Assembly: GCA_007449985.2 (NCBI GenBank)
Contig: VIIQ02000625.1
Coordinates: forward strand, 1-64,000
Length of the DNA stretch: 64,000 nt
Direction: 5' to 3'
Origin: Desmodesmus armatus
Taxonomy: Eukaryota > Chlorophyta > Chlorophyceae > Sphaeropleales > Scenedesmaceae
Positions 1 to 13,335 of this stretch are shown here, one piece after another; the stretch's first letter is position 1, and each line of letters opens with the position of its first letter. The position numbers and the translations under genes are program-made. Under the pieces are notes generated by a model. It ran no database searches. It worked only from the letters and a program-made list of their open reading frames with translations, and had not been told where the DNA came from.

Positions 1-406
1 AAAGCATCTTGCAACAACTCCGGATCTACTGCGTTAGCGCTGCGGTGTGATAAACAAACGCTTTTCATTACTATTGTTATTCAGCAGACCAGGGATGACC
101 AAACACAGCCGACCGGAGCGGCTACACCGCTGACGGGGGGTGGCGGGTCACCATCACGGGTGGCTTTGAAATTGTATTTCTTTCACTTATGTTGTTTTAG
201 CAGCAATTGATTCTTGCATGTTCATTGAAAGCACGCCCAAACCCTGCACCACCTGTTGGCCAAGGCAAGTCGAACTGTTGTCGGAAGGTTGGGCAGCCCA
301 TCATGCCAAAACACAGGTATCACTCCCATCATAATTGGCATCGTCAAACGCCCGTCATGGCTCGCATATCACTTGCTTCGTCCCCTTCTGCTGCCAGGGC
401 AGCATT
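1..406. other. Window start, no gene recognised
   Basis: I see no convincing coding sequence or RNA gene. It may contain the promoter and 5' UTR or a first exon of the hydrolase gene that follows; the short frames here have no recognisable domain. Confidence 0.4.
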
Positions 407-3400
407 ATGTCGGTGTCGGAGCTGAACACGTCGGTTCCACTATCACCAGTCCGTTGGTTGATTCAAGTGCTTGATCCGCCCAAACAACGATGGCGCCAGC
501 TGGCCTGGCCCCTCCTGGCCAGCCACTGTTCAGATACGATAAGAAGTCACCCCAGCGGCTTGTGGGTTGATAGCTCTGCTCATTGCAGCATACACACTAT
601 TCAGGATACTATGGCCCCTTAGGTGGTCACTGGTGTCAACCTGGGTGGTCATAGAGGTGGTCTTTTATGTGCTGTACTGGCGCCCCCGCTATGCTGAGCT
701 CACGGAACAGCCTGAGCCACGCACCCAAGGACCTGGATGGCATGAAGACCTTTCAGAGTTTTTGAGGTTCTGCAAGGACCTGCCAAAGGGCATCGACTAT
801 CAGGCCTACTACTCAGGCTGGTTCAGGGGAGCACCCTTCCGCGACATCAAGCGTGGTAAGCAGCAGCAGCACCACATGCCCACCCACCGACCAGCAGGAG
901 CAACACAAAGTTACCACATTAAACTAGTTATCCAGAGTCAATGCATGCACTTTGGCCGCGCGCTGTTGCAGCTGCAACCAGCAGCACTGGCTGCAGGAGG
1001 GGCAGTTGCTTTTTGGTCCCAGAGCAGCACCAGCCTAGCCGGCCCCAGCACAACAGGCTGGTTGTGCGCATGTTGCATGCTGCTGTGATAGACAGTCTTT
1101 TTAAATCCTCAGCAGTGTTGTGCAGTTGCGCGCAGCCTGGCGCGCTGGCCCGTACTGGTCTTCCTGGTACCTGACTCCAATGCCTTTGGTGCTGTTGCTG
1201 TGCAGGGAATGCGAGGACTTTATGGCATATGGCTTCTTCTACAAGTCCAGGTGTGCAGCACGTTGGGGCTCTCACATGATGTACAGAGCTTGATGTTTTG
1301 TGCGGTGCAGCAGGGTCAGCACACCCTGGCACATCTTGTGTGTACAACCCAGGGTGGACTGGAGCTGTTGCTGTCCCTCAGCGCAAACAGCAGCTGCTCG
1401 ACAAGTGTCTCCAGCTCACCCTCGCCCCTGGTCGTGCTGCTGCATGGTGCTCCTGCATGTTGCTGTGTGGGCTGTGCAGGGAGCAGATGCACGCGATGGG
1501 GTGTGGCGACATGATTGCCAAGATGGTGGGCCAGCTGGAGGCCACCTGGGGCATCAAGTTTGAGCCAGGATTCAACGACAAGATCAGGTTCATGGGACAC
1601 CCTGGGAGCCTTTGAATGCCAGCTGGCGCCCGCTGTTCTTCTACCTGTGCACTGAGCTGATTGGCTGGTTTGCACGCCTGCTGCTCAAGCGCTGGGGGTT
1701 TGACCACCACAAACACAAGTGAGTGGCGCCCTGCAGATGCTGCTGCCATGGAGCCTGCATGAGTTCTGTCTGCAGCTGCATCAACAGCGGGTGTTTTGGA
1801 CGTCCCACTGCAGCACAGAGGCATGCTGGTGCCGCTGCATGCGCACACCATGAGGCCTGTCCTGCTGGGGGAATTCAGGTTTTTCTGTGCTGTCTGTGTT
1901 TTCCTGCATTGCCTTACCCATGCTCTCTTCACCTGCGCAGTGGGCTGTCGTACTTCACCCTCGGCGTGGGCCAGGCCAGGCCGTCGCCGTTCAACCGTGC
2001 CACCAGCAACAGCACCCTGTCAGATGTGACAGCAGGCGCAGCAGCAGTGCCAGGCAGCTCAGCACTCACAGTCTCACGTCCTGCAGCTCCTGCAGGCCCT
2101 GCTGAGGGCAGCAGCCAGCCCAGCAGCAGCCCCAAACTGCAGGAAAGGAGCGCACACCCTTCGCAAAGGACGCAGTCGATGCAGCAGTGCAGGACGACGC
2201 CCCCGGCAGCCGCAGCAGGAGTGCTTCACCCAGCAAAGGCCCAGCACGCATGGCATCAGCCAACGCGCTGCAGCGCGCAAAGTCCTCTCCTTTTGAGGCT
2301 GGGCCCCCAGACTGGACCCCGTTTGCGGATCCAGAGACCCCGCTGCCACCCACAGTGTCAGGGGAGCTTGCAGCGGCTGCTGGGACCGGCAGCAGCACCA
2401 GCACGGCATCTGCGGCAGCTCCCAGCAGCTCAGGAGGCAGCAGCAGCGCGGTCTTCGGTGCGTCCATCGGCAGCAGTATAGCAGCATCGCTGTGCAACAG
2501 GACGGCAGCTAGCAACGCATCCGCAGTGCACTCCTCCTCATCGTCTGTGGTGGCGCATGTGGCGCCGCTGGCTCCTGGTCTCAGCACGCACACCAGCGTG
2601 CTGCTGCGCGGCGGTGCCAACCCCTGCAGGGCGCGCTGAGCGAAGGGCTGGGCAGCGCTGACACGCCTGTGCTGTTCCTGCATGGCGTGGGCGGCCTGCC
2701 TGCCTACCTGGAGATGATCCTGCACGTGATGGGCCTTGGGCACCCTGTGATCGTGGTGGAGTTCAAGGGAGTCTCCATGAGGCTTGGGTGAGTGTGCTGG
2801 GGCCGCGGTAAGGCCGTGCTGAGGCCAGCACAGGTGTCTGTTCTCTTTAGGGGAGCAAGAAGTGCAGCAGTGAACGCAGCCTGGGCGGTGCTGGTATCCA
2901 GACGAGAGGCTGCTGGGCTTCGCTGCTTGCATGCTGGTGTGCAGCCTGCCCGACCGGCCGTGGTGACATAGGGCTTGCATGTGGTGCACGCACACATGCA
3001 TGTGTGTGCTGATTGTCCTGCTGACTGGAAAAGCATGACTTGTTCAACGCCTGCAGGAAGGTGTTCACCGCTGACGAGGTGGCGGACACAGTGGTGGGCA
3101 TCCTGGACAAGCTGGGCGTGAAGGAGGCATGCGTGGTTGGGCACTCATACGGTGCGCGCACTGTTCTGCAGGAACGGGTTGCATCATTGCTCCTCCTGCG
3201 CTTGCACTCGTTGCATGTCTCGTTGAAGCGTCAATTGTCATATCAGTTGCGCATGTGCTACTTGAATGGCCTGGTTGCTCAGTGCAGCGTGCACCTGACT
3301 GATTGGCTGCCTGTCTCGCCCTGCTGCAACCCTGCACTTGCTGCCCGTCCTCAGGGACCTTCATTGCTGGCATGCTGGCGCGTCACCACCGCAAGCGCGT

Positions 3401-5679
3401 GCACACGCTGTGCCTGATCGACCCGGTGTGCTTTGGCATGTTCATGCCCCACCTGCTGTACAATTTCCTGTACAGGGTGCCCACCCGCAAGGGCTGGAGA
3501 CCGACAGAGTAAGTGGCCCCTCTGAGTTGCCCGCAGATGCTATCTGCATCAAGGTTGCTTCTGCCTGCTTCAGGGTTGACATACACAATCTGCCATCAGT
3601 TGCCGGCAGCTTCTGCTGCCTGCTTGAATTGGTGTGTGTGCGGGTCAAGCCATGTCAGAAGCGCACGCTGAACATACACTTGTCTTTGAGATGTGGACAC
3701 AAATTCTAAGCCGAGCTTCTTGGGTGCTGTTGTCTGCAGCTTGGTGGAGTACGTGAAGGACGCGGTGCGCCTGGTTGCGTCACGTGAGATGCATGTGTGC
3801 ACCACCTTTTCGCGCCGCTTTTACTGGTCTGACCTCAACCTGTGGCCCGAGGACCTTGCACCCGGCAGCGTGGTGCTGCTCAGTGGCCAGGTGGGTGGGG
3901 CGCACACTGCAGGACACTCATGCACACATGTGTGGTGGCGCGCTGGGTACTCTGAAGGTTGCGGACGGACAGCTGCAGGCCAGAGCCGGACTTGTCAAGC
4001 AATCAAGGCATGAGCGCTGGGTGACGATCAAGCCTGATTTGGAGCGCAGCACAGCTGTAGCACGTAAAGAGATATGTGTAGGGGACACCGCTTGATGTTT
4101 GCAGCGCTTAGGTGGCGTGTGCTGGTGCACGTCTGTTGCTTTTGCAGGATGACCTGATGGATGCTGCTGAGGTGAAGGACATGCTGGACGTGGCTGGGCA
4201 TGTCAAGGTGAGTGGGTGCTGAGCACGCTGCTCCAATCGCCAGCAGTGCTTCCCTGGTGCGACTGACTGAGTGGCGACGGTTCTCTGTGACTCTTGGCGG
4301 TGGAAGTGCTGTAGTCAGGTTGAAGAGGCATGCATCCAAGCGACATAGTGTGTGGCACGTTCAGCACCAGCAACACACACCGAGCAGTGTGTGATTGCAG
4401 CTGGCGGAGCGACATACAGAAGTATGCGCTGCACATGATCCAACGAAGTCTCATGCTTCTGTGCTGGCTGTGTGTCACCTTGCCGCAGGTGATGTACCAC
4501 CATGAGTTCACCCACGGCGCCTTCCTGCTGGACTATGAGGTCAAGCAGGCCATCGTGCACGAGATGAGGGGGCTGCTGGCGCGCAGCGGCAGCGCTGTGG
4601 TGGGCCTCGCGCGGCCTGTGCTGGCTCGCACGCTGACCTTCATTGGGCACGGCTTTGGCGTGGCACCTGGGCGGGTCAGCATGAAGAAGGGCGGCGGCAA
4701 CGGCAGGTCAGGCGCAGTGCTGTACGGCTGTCTGAGGCATCGGCATGGCATCTGTCCTGCAGGAACTGTCTTGCGCTGTCTTGCCTTGTGTGATCACTCA
4801 CGGTTCCATTCTTGTAAGGTCTTGGTTGCTGAGTATCCCGCGGCTCCCTTGCGGGTGGCACCGTTTTGTTGAGCCAGTCACCGCAACTGCGATTGTGACT
4901 GCTATGCGTGCAGGTACTATGTGGAGGACCACAGCAACCAGCTGGTGCGCACCTTCACAGGCAACCTGACCAAGATGCTGTCAGTGATGCCCGGCAGCTT
5001 CACACGGCCCATCGCAGGCAGCGAGGGCGGGGTGATACATGGCAGCAGCGCAGCCGCTGCTGGGGCCGGCAGCGGGGCTGCAGGTGTTGGGCCCGCTGGG
5101 CCTGCCACGAGGGCTGGGGAGTGGTCGGCGTCGCGGCTGATGCAGGTGTGTGCATCGCATCACTGCCTCACATGCTGTGCTTTGCTCGGGACACAGCGTC
5201 AGATCTGTCAATATGACTTTGGCGCTGCAGTGACAACCCAGGTCATCAGCGACACACGAGTGTGTGCGCTCTCCTGCACTGGTAACAATATCACAGCAAC
5301 CCAGCAGAATATCTCTTTCTTTTGCTGGAAGTGGTTTTGTTTTTGATAGTGCCAGACTGTACCACACCATACATGCCCATTGCGTGCGGTGCACTCCTGT
5401 CACACATCAACACATCACTTTTGCTGTGGCTGCCCTTCACCTGTCTTGCAGACATTCTCTGGGCCGGTGCGGCGGCGCCTGGGTCCCCGCAGCTGGGGGG
5501 AGGGCAGCGTGCGTGAGCAGGACCTGCAGTCCCCTGTGGCGGAAGTCAAGGCAGGGTCTCCCACGGCAGCAGGGGGCCAGAAGCGTGGCAAGGCAGCGGG
5601 GTGGGAGGGCCGGCCGGCAGGGCTGACGCAGACTGGCGTCAGCAGGATCGACGAGGCGGAGGGTGGGGAGGAGCTGTGA
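407..5679 (+). CDS. Membrane-anchored alpha/beta hydrolase (lipase/esterase-like), multi-exon
   Basis: Exons I can support: about 555-855, 1206-1250, 1480-1718, 1941-2787, 3057-3151, 3355-3508, 3740-3890, 4148-4207, 4489-4706, 4914-5145 and 5452-5679 (TGA). The first supported exon has a hydrophobic segment (LIALLIAAYTLF... then VVIEVVFYVLYW), suggesting an N-terminal membrane anchor. A Ser/Ala-rich linker follows, then the hydrolase core: TPVLFLHGVGG (oxyanion-hole HG), nucleophile elbow GHSYG split by an intron, catalytic Asp probably in LLSGQDDLMD, catalytic His in HHEFTHGAF. The substrate cannot be told; the fold is typical of algal lipase/esterase-like proteins. The start is uncertain: ATG 407 opens a plausible peptide, but I could not join it cleanly to the exon near 555. 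The frame breaks near 1604 and twice in the linker (about 2150 and 2615), each by about one base near short homopolymers, so either indels or assembly errors are present. Confidence 0.72.
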
Positions 5680-7446
5680 GCTCACAACGCATCTGGTCGG
5701 GCAGAGAGCGAGTCGGGAACTGTTGGTTAGGCGGCTGAGCCTTGGGCAGTTGTGAGGATCGCAGACCGCTTGGGGCTGGCAGGAGCTGCGGGCACCTTTT
5801 GCAGGTTTGGGCGTAGGTGCCCCCATTCTTGTCGTTTTTTGGCAGTCATATCTGCCTTGTGCAGCAATCGCAAGCGTGGTAGGGTTTTTGGCTGCTGGGG
5901 GCCGCACATGGGTCGTGCTGGAGGCCTGCTGCAGCGTGCAGTGTTGGCTCGATGGGCGGTGTCACACAGCGGCTGCCCTTCGGTCAGCCTGCCTGTCTGC
6001 CGCACGAGTCACAATGCGGTTGGTCGGTGCAACTGCACACGAAGCAGGCATAGCGGGTCTCTAGCACGTGGGTGGGCAGGCGATGCTCGCATGCGTGCAG
6101 CTGGGTGTGTGTTTGCAGGACGCAGGCCTACTTTGCGGCGAGTGCACCGTTGGCAAGGCCACCTGCAGGTGGTCATGTGCTGGGGCTCTGTTCTGACGCG
6201 CCGTGCCATGCAGTCTGCTGTGCTGCGGAGATTTGATCTGCATACTGCTGCAGCTGTTACAGCACCTCTGTTTTTTTGAGCAAGTTCCACCCCTATTGGG
6301 CATGTTCCACCTGTGTTGGGGTATGCTTCTGCATGCCTTGCAGGCTGACATGTTCATGAAAGGTATGGATGACCAATGTATGTTAGTGTGCATGCCTGTA
6401 TGTCAGCATTATGCTGTTTTTCCTGAATAAGCCTCTGGCTTTCCTGAACCCCTTCATCAACTCTGCACGCTGCATAAGCGTGATGACACAGCATGTGCAT
6501 GAGCCAGGGGGAGCATGCACCACTGGCCTGTTTTAGTTGCTGCTGGTGCGGGCCGACAGCTGTGGCTATCAGAGTGTCAGCCATCAGACAACTGTTTGGC
6601 ATGTTGGCAAAGCCGGGCTGGGCCCATAACGGCCCTGGATTTGTGCTGCCTGCCGTTCCTTGTTTGCGGGACACAACTGGACAGTCTGACATGTGCCCAC
6701 CACTGACCATGTCGGCTGGGACTGGGCAGGCGGCAGTTGGTTGTGCTGGGGTTGCACTGGGTTGGCATATGTCAGTTCAAACCTTTGACTGCAGGGTTTA
6801 GCAGCAGCAATTTTGGTGGTTGTGAGTGCTGCTGCTGTTATTGATGATGGTGACGAAAGGGACCCTGTGGTTCCATCCTAGGCTTGGTCAGATGTGTCAT
6901 GTGCAAGGTGTTGTGAAGGACAGCACCGCGCGGTCGCCATGCTGGGTGTGGGGGCTGAGCATGGTCATGAGGTGTGATTGCACGAGAGGCAGAGTGAGTT
7001 GGGCCATTGTGACACATGACATCAAATCATACCCTTCAGTCATGTGAACTGCCAGTCTGGCCCTTGTAGCCAGGGTGACCTCCACCCTTCCCACCCCACA
7101 GCAGGCCCAAGGACTTGGTCACTCAAGCTAGTCCCTGTGACATGCAAGTAACGAAGTACTTCGTTGGGCAAAATACCTCGGCCGAATTAACAACGCTGCT
7201 GAGGTCAGATGACGTCCAAGGTTGTGTCATATGTGCCATAGAAGCCAAATTGCCAGTGCACTCCTGCTTTATTGCATCCAATGCAATTTCTGCAAACCTT
7301 CTGCTCGCGGTCAGACTCAAAGTTGAGCGAAGTTGGTCCAAGCTGTCTGATCAGCCTTTTCATCGTGTTCCTCACCACTGGCAACTGCCAAACATGGCAC
7401 CAAATACTGTGTTCTATTAGTCGTCCAATTAGCAAGTCCACGTGAC
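5680..7446. other. Intergenic region between hydrolase and EDR2-like genes
   Basis: About 1.8 kb between a stop codon at 5679 and the ATG at 7447. Open frames are short, overlap on all strands and show no splice-phase continuity or recognisable motif. It presumably holds the 3' UTR of the first gene and the promoter of the next. I see no clear TGTAA poly(A) signal or transposon ends. Confidence 0.5.
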
Positions 7447-10400
7447 ATGGCTGCAGCTGCAGATGCTGTGTTATTGTCAGGGGACCTGTACAAGCAGACA
7501 GTTGCCTTCGATTACGTTGTGAAGCGCCATGTGAAGCTCTACAGCAACAGGTTCGAAACCTATGCAGACTTAGCTGTGCCAGATGACCACAGGAGCTTTG
7601 AGCTGGATGCATCAGCACGCCTGCTGCCAGACAGGAGGGAGCAGATACAGCAGAAGAAGCGGTACCTCAGGCCGCGCGGCGTTGGCAGCATGACAGCGCT
7701 TGCAGCTGTGAGGGGCAAGGGAGCAGAGCTGCTGCTGGTAAGACTGAGAGGCTGTCAGTCCTTTCACACCACCAGAACGCAACAGTGGGGGATCCTGGGG
7801 GCTGTTGGGCCCAAACTTGTTGGTCCTGGTCATTGCTGATTGAGGCAGCCAAGGCCCAAACAGCATCGTTACATAGCTAATGCAAGCTGCAACATGTTGG
7901 GGATGCAGCATTACAGCAGTTGCCACTTCAGAACAACAGCAGCTAATCCAGCATGGTGTCCAAGGTATGCGCCTGCCTGGAAGGCCGGCCTTCAACCTGT
8001 GTGCCTGACAACACGCGTGCATTGAGCGCGTTGCACTGCTCTGTCAGCAGTAGCCAGTCCCAAAACGAGCTCGTGTTGCTTCAAAGAAGCACAAAGCACC
8101 CCACGGCAGCTGCTATGCCCTTCTCCTCCCAACTCGCCCCCTTTCACCACCGCTGTGCTACCCCACCCACCTACCTGCCCTTTGGCGCCGCTTCCGCCTG
8201 CTGCAGTGGACCTTCAAGCTGAAGCGGGATGAGCACAGTGACTTCACTCTGTGCTTCCAAGATATGGAGCAGGCACAGCAATGGTTTGACGCATTCACAC
8301 AGGTGGGACAGGACCCCTCCCCATCTCTCTGGATTGCCAGGGCGTGGGCGGCCAGATTGTTACTGCAGGTGGATTTGGCGGCGCTGCGAGCACATGCGCA
8401 TGGGTCAGTTATGAACAGCGCCTTGACTTGCAGCCGCAGCTGCTGCAGTTGCGGCTGCTGCTGCTGCTGCTGCCACCACCTGTGCTCCTGACTGTGATGC
8501 TAACCTGGATGCACAGGTGGTGGTGTCAGCGGCTGAAGCCAGCAGGCATGCACGCATTACTGACTGGCGTGTGCTGTTCTATGCAGCCAGAACTGCTGCC
8601 ACTGCTGCTACCCTTGCCTGCCTGACCCTTCAGCAAGTAGCCTGAGCAGCCACACCACACATGCCCCTGTGCACACTTGCGCCCATGCCTGCCAACATGC
8701 AGTGACGCGCATCATGCACACATACACCCCCAAGCCTGAGCCAGGCTGCTATGTGCATATTCAAGCATGGATCCCCCCACCGTGTATCATGCAGTAGTGG
8801 TCTATGCAAATACTCTTGGCGTGTGGCAATGTCACTGTGCTGACTGGGGTATGGCAACAACTGGTGGAACCTCGTGAGCCTCTGCTGCTTCGGTGGCGGG
8901 TGCCAAAGGTGGGACTCTGTCTCCCCCACTGCGGCATGTACTGTGATGTACTGTACTGCACTGTACTATATTGTACTGTTACGTGTTCATGTGTATCAAC
9001 TTTGGTCACACGCAGGTCATCTCAGCCCTGCGAGTGAAGGCTGGCAAGAGCCCGCAGCCTAGGCCTGCTGTGCAGCCCATCAACCTCACCAGCCCAGCTG
9101 AGGGAGGGGACCGGGAAAGCCTAGGGGGGCTGCGGCCGTCGGTGTTTCAGACAGGCCAACTCCAGAGAAGCCCGAGGGTGCTGGCCCGTGACAGCGACAG
9201 CGACGTCAGCGTCAAAAGTAAGCTCGACGGGAGGGCTGCAGGCAGCATTTGATGGGGTTGTGATGCTTGTGCATGTGCAGGGTGCAGCATCAGCAATGCA
9301 TAGATGTATGGCACCCCTGCAAGCCTTGACCAGCTGTTGGATGGAAGCGCAGTCCTGTTGTGCCATCAAACACAGGCGCCCACTAAATCCCTTCACTCTT
9401 GTACCAAGATGCATTTCATGCATGCAAGTGGACACATGTCTGCTGCCTCTGAACCAAAAACGAACGTACAAAATGCACCCCTGGTATCCTCACGTCACAA
9501 CATCTCTCCCATTGGCATGCATGTGCCGCTGTGCAGGCAGCCGTGGCAGTGAGCTGCACAGCATGCTCCCTGGTGAGGACTCAGTGGTAGCCATGCAGCC
9601 CCTCAATTTCAGCCGCACACAGGAGGCAGAAGAAGAGGAGTTCAAACGACTGCTGTACGTGCCAACAGGTGAGGGGCGGGGGAAGTAATACAGTAGTAGT
9701 ACTGACAGCTGATGGTGGGACCCTCCTCCCCTTCCCACAAGGCAAGCACGGTGTTGCAGCGGAGTCGTGGTTTGCCGGTGCGGCAGCTGCTGTAACTATC
9801 AGCGCTGCTGTACGTGCACACAGGTGAGATTGTGGCGGCATGTGGTTACTGCAGTAGAGTCTGCGAGGCGCCTGCTTGTGACAGCTGCTGCATCGTTCAG
9901 GGCTGCTGTGTCTTTCAGCATTGTTGTACATGCTCACAGGCGTGTGTTGTGTCGTGCAGGCCCCACCACGCGTCCACAGCAGCGCTGGGTGCCGCACCGC
10001 CACAGCAACGGCCTGGCTATATACAAGCATCAGAGCAGGACGAGAGGGGAGGCACCTGAGTACCTGGTAGGCATATGCGGGGGTGTATGAGGGCTGGTTG
10101 AGTTTTGCAACTGTTCAGTCTGTGTGTTAAGCAGAGAGAATACAGATGTATCTAGCATGTAGGCAACATATCAGTCACATGTGTGCGTGCGCACGTGCAT
10201 ACGTGCGTGCCTGCGTGCATGACTGACTTTATCTACAAGCGCCAGAGGAGGGCGAGAGGGGAGGCAGCTCAGTACCTGGTAGGCATGGGGGTGGGGTGGG
10301 GTGGGGTGGGGTGCAACTGTGGTCTGTGTGTATAACACTGTGTGAAAGTTCGTGGAAGCGGATGTTTGTTTTGCCGTGCATATGTTGCTGCAGTTTGGAA

Positions 10401-13299
10401 CAGTACGTGTTGGCTGCCAGTGCATCCTGGCGCGCCTCCTTACTTTACATTGGTGCACATAGGTATGATGCGCGTGCATGTAAGTCAGCAGGACACCACC
10501 AGTAACCGCTATAACTACACGAGCGCCCCGCCCCTTCCACCCCCCTCACCCCCTGGGTGCGCCTGCTCCCGTCCCCCCCGCCCGGCCAGCCAACCAGACA
10601 AACATGCGAACAGCATCAACACCATCACCCCCTCCATCACCGCCCTCTCCGTGCCAGACAAGCATGCCGCCACTCACACCAACAACACCCCCCCCTCACC
10701 CCCCTGCCCCCATCCCCCCCCCTTCAGGTGTCAGCAGTCATCCGCGGCAGTCCCTGAGGTGCTGCGTGTGCTGATGGACCCCCACTCAGCCACAACCATC
10801 TTGGGCCCTGCGCTGGAGGTGGAGGTGGTGGACAGCGCACCAGGCAAGCAGGTAAGACATTTTGCCAGACGAAAGATGTCAGGCTTAGTGTGATTCGGGC
10901 CACACCTGTGGTTTGGGGGAGGGGGGAGGAGGGAAGGCCCCGGGGGGGGGGGGGAGCTGAGGACTGTGTCCTGCTTTGGAGGTGGACAGAGCACAAGGCA
11001 AGCAGGTATGACACACCACATGTGGTCAAACACACTCCACGTGTGCACACCTGTATAGTGCAGGCACTGGGGACAATCTACCCCATCACATCGTGTTTGA
11101 TTTGTGTAATCGGTACCTCCCTTTGAGAGAAATCTGGCAGGCAGAGAGGGATTTGGGACCGCGTAGTGTGATTGTGTCACGCATGAGCGTTGGACTCCGG
11201 AGTCCGGAGTCGGACTGGTGGGTTGAGGGTGGGAATCCTGAAGTGGCCACATCTCTATTTCACGACACCTGCCCGCAAAGTCTAATGTAATATCCTCAAT
11301 GGTGCTGCTTATGCCCGTAGACTCTGCGCATCGTGCTGCAAGCCGAGGGTGACAACGCAGCGTGGTTCAGGCCTCGTGAGGCTGTGGTGCACCGCATGCT
11401 GCGTAAGGAGGAGGATGGTGTGTATGCAGTGCTCTTCCACAGCCTGGAGCACTCAACACCCCTGGGCGGGACCGCCAGTGACTTCCTGCCAGGTGAGGTG
11501 ACTCAACCTTCACTGTAGTGTGCTGTAGCGCACTGTACTTCAGTGTAGTGTACCGTACCGTACTGCACCGGTGTGGTACCGCACTGTAATGCTTGTCATA
11601 TACTTCAAAGCCATGCACACACTGCGTTTACTGCATTGTACTGAATTGCGCCGCGCTGTGCTGCGCTGTGCTTAATGAACAATGTAGCCGCATGTTGTGT
11701 GCCCCCCCCCCCCGTCAGGTGTGATTGAGGTTGCTGAGGGTTATGACGAGCGCGTGTGCCGCACCAACCCCCTGCGGTGCCGTGTGTCTGGCGGCTACAC
11801 CATCAGCAAGCAGAGCGGCTTTGGGGCAGACAGCAGCCCTGAGACACTGCTCACATGCATACTGCAGGTGAGAGGGGGGTTGGGGTGTGCAGGCATGCAC
11901 ACATTTTGACATCATGATGCTTTACAAGTAGTGGAGCTGGCGCACTGCGCAGTCTGGGAGCGGCATCCCTACTTTCGGGCTTCCTTTCCAAGGCCAGACA
12001 ACACACCCATAGTATGTCCTTTAGGGCAGAGATGTGCAAACTGCATCTGGACCCCCTCCCCCTGTGTGTCTGCTACCGCTGTGTAGCCGTGCCTTTCGTG
12101 CAGCACAAGTTGGGCTACTGTTGTTGCGCGATCCCCAGTGGCCCTCTCTCCCTTTGACGATCAAACAAAGAACAGCGTGACACGCCCACATGTCTGCTGG
12201 CCTGCTGGTGTGTGGCTGCAGGTGCAGGACATGGGTGGCTGGCTGAACCCCTCCCACCCCTGTTCAGGGTGGTGAACTGGTGGTCGGGTGGGGCGTATGA
12301 AGCCTTCTTGGAGCGCATGCTGCTGGGGGTGGTCATGGTGCGGGACGTGGTGGAGAAAAGCAGGTGGGGGCGGCCCGTTCACCACACACACGTGGAAGGC
12401 TGGCACATGCTGCTTTGCAGTGTCTGTGACTCCTGCATTGTGTCAACAGAACATTTTCACAATGCGGCCATGCGTCACAGACGTTTGTGGGGCACGTGAG
12501 CATCGTCGACGCTGCATCGGGCGCCAGGCAGGGCAGAAGAAGTGCCGACACACACTATTCTGATGGTGGAATGCTGTCTTGGCGTAGTTGTGGGGCTGTC
12601 TGTGTCTGTTTTGTCGGGCAAGGCCTTGACGTTTCCTCGGCTACAACCGTCATGTCAGTGTTGCGACCTGCGTCGTTCAACCAGCGGTTTCTCCTTCAAA
12701 CGGTCCCAAGTCGAGTGTGGCACATGACTCCTGCACGATGCCTGTGACGCCCACCCACAGCCATGCGAATGCTAGTAACAGTGCATCGCCCCAGTGAGGC
12801 CTTGCAGTGCAGCCTATTCAATCGCCACATGTGTGTGTTGCTGCGTTGGTGCTGTGCAGGTTTGCCGTCACCCCCCAGGTGTTCTCAGATGGGGGTGCCG
12901 TGCCGCGCGGCAGTTCAGGCGGTGGGGTAAGTGGACACACACCGGGCCCTGCAACAGCAGCAGCTGTCGTGATTGCGCAGACACCATGCTTGGGATGACT
13001 GACCTCATCTAACCAGCCTGAGGGGGGCTTTTCTTACCAGCAACCAAGTCAGCACTGCTGCTGCTTTATCCAAACGTTACTGTGAGCGAACACTTGTGAC
13101 GGCAGCACCTGCGCAAGTGTGGGAAGCACAGTTGTGCTGCTTATGATTTTGGCATGGTAAGGAAGATGTGTCTAGTGTATGTTGGTCGGTCGCTTTCCAG
13201 GGTGCTTGCCACCACTGAGTGCATGACCTACGTCAACACTTGCCACCACATACCATTTGTTGATGTGCCGTGACTGGCGTCTGCCTGCCTGCCCGCCCG

Positions 13300-13335
<36 letters not shown>

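Noticed and set aside
2066..3001. 311-codon open frame on the minus strand
   Set aside because: It lies antisense to the hydrolase exons, in GC-rich Ser/Ala-coding DNA where antisense stops are rare. No domain, and the plus strand carries the conserved hydrolase motifs.
7612..8022. 136-codon minus-strand frame
   Set aside because: Antisense to EDR2-like exon 1 and intron 1, with no motif.
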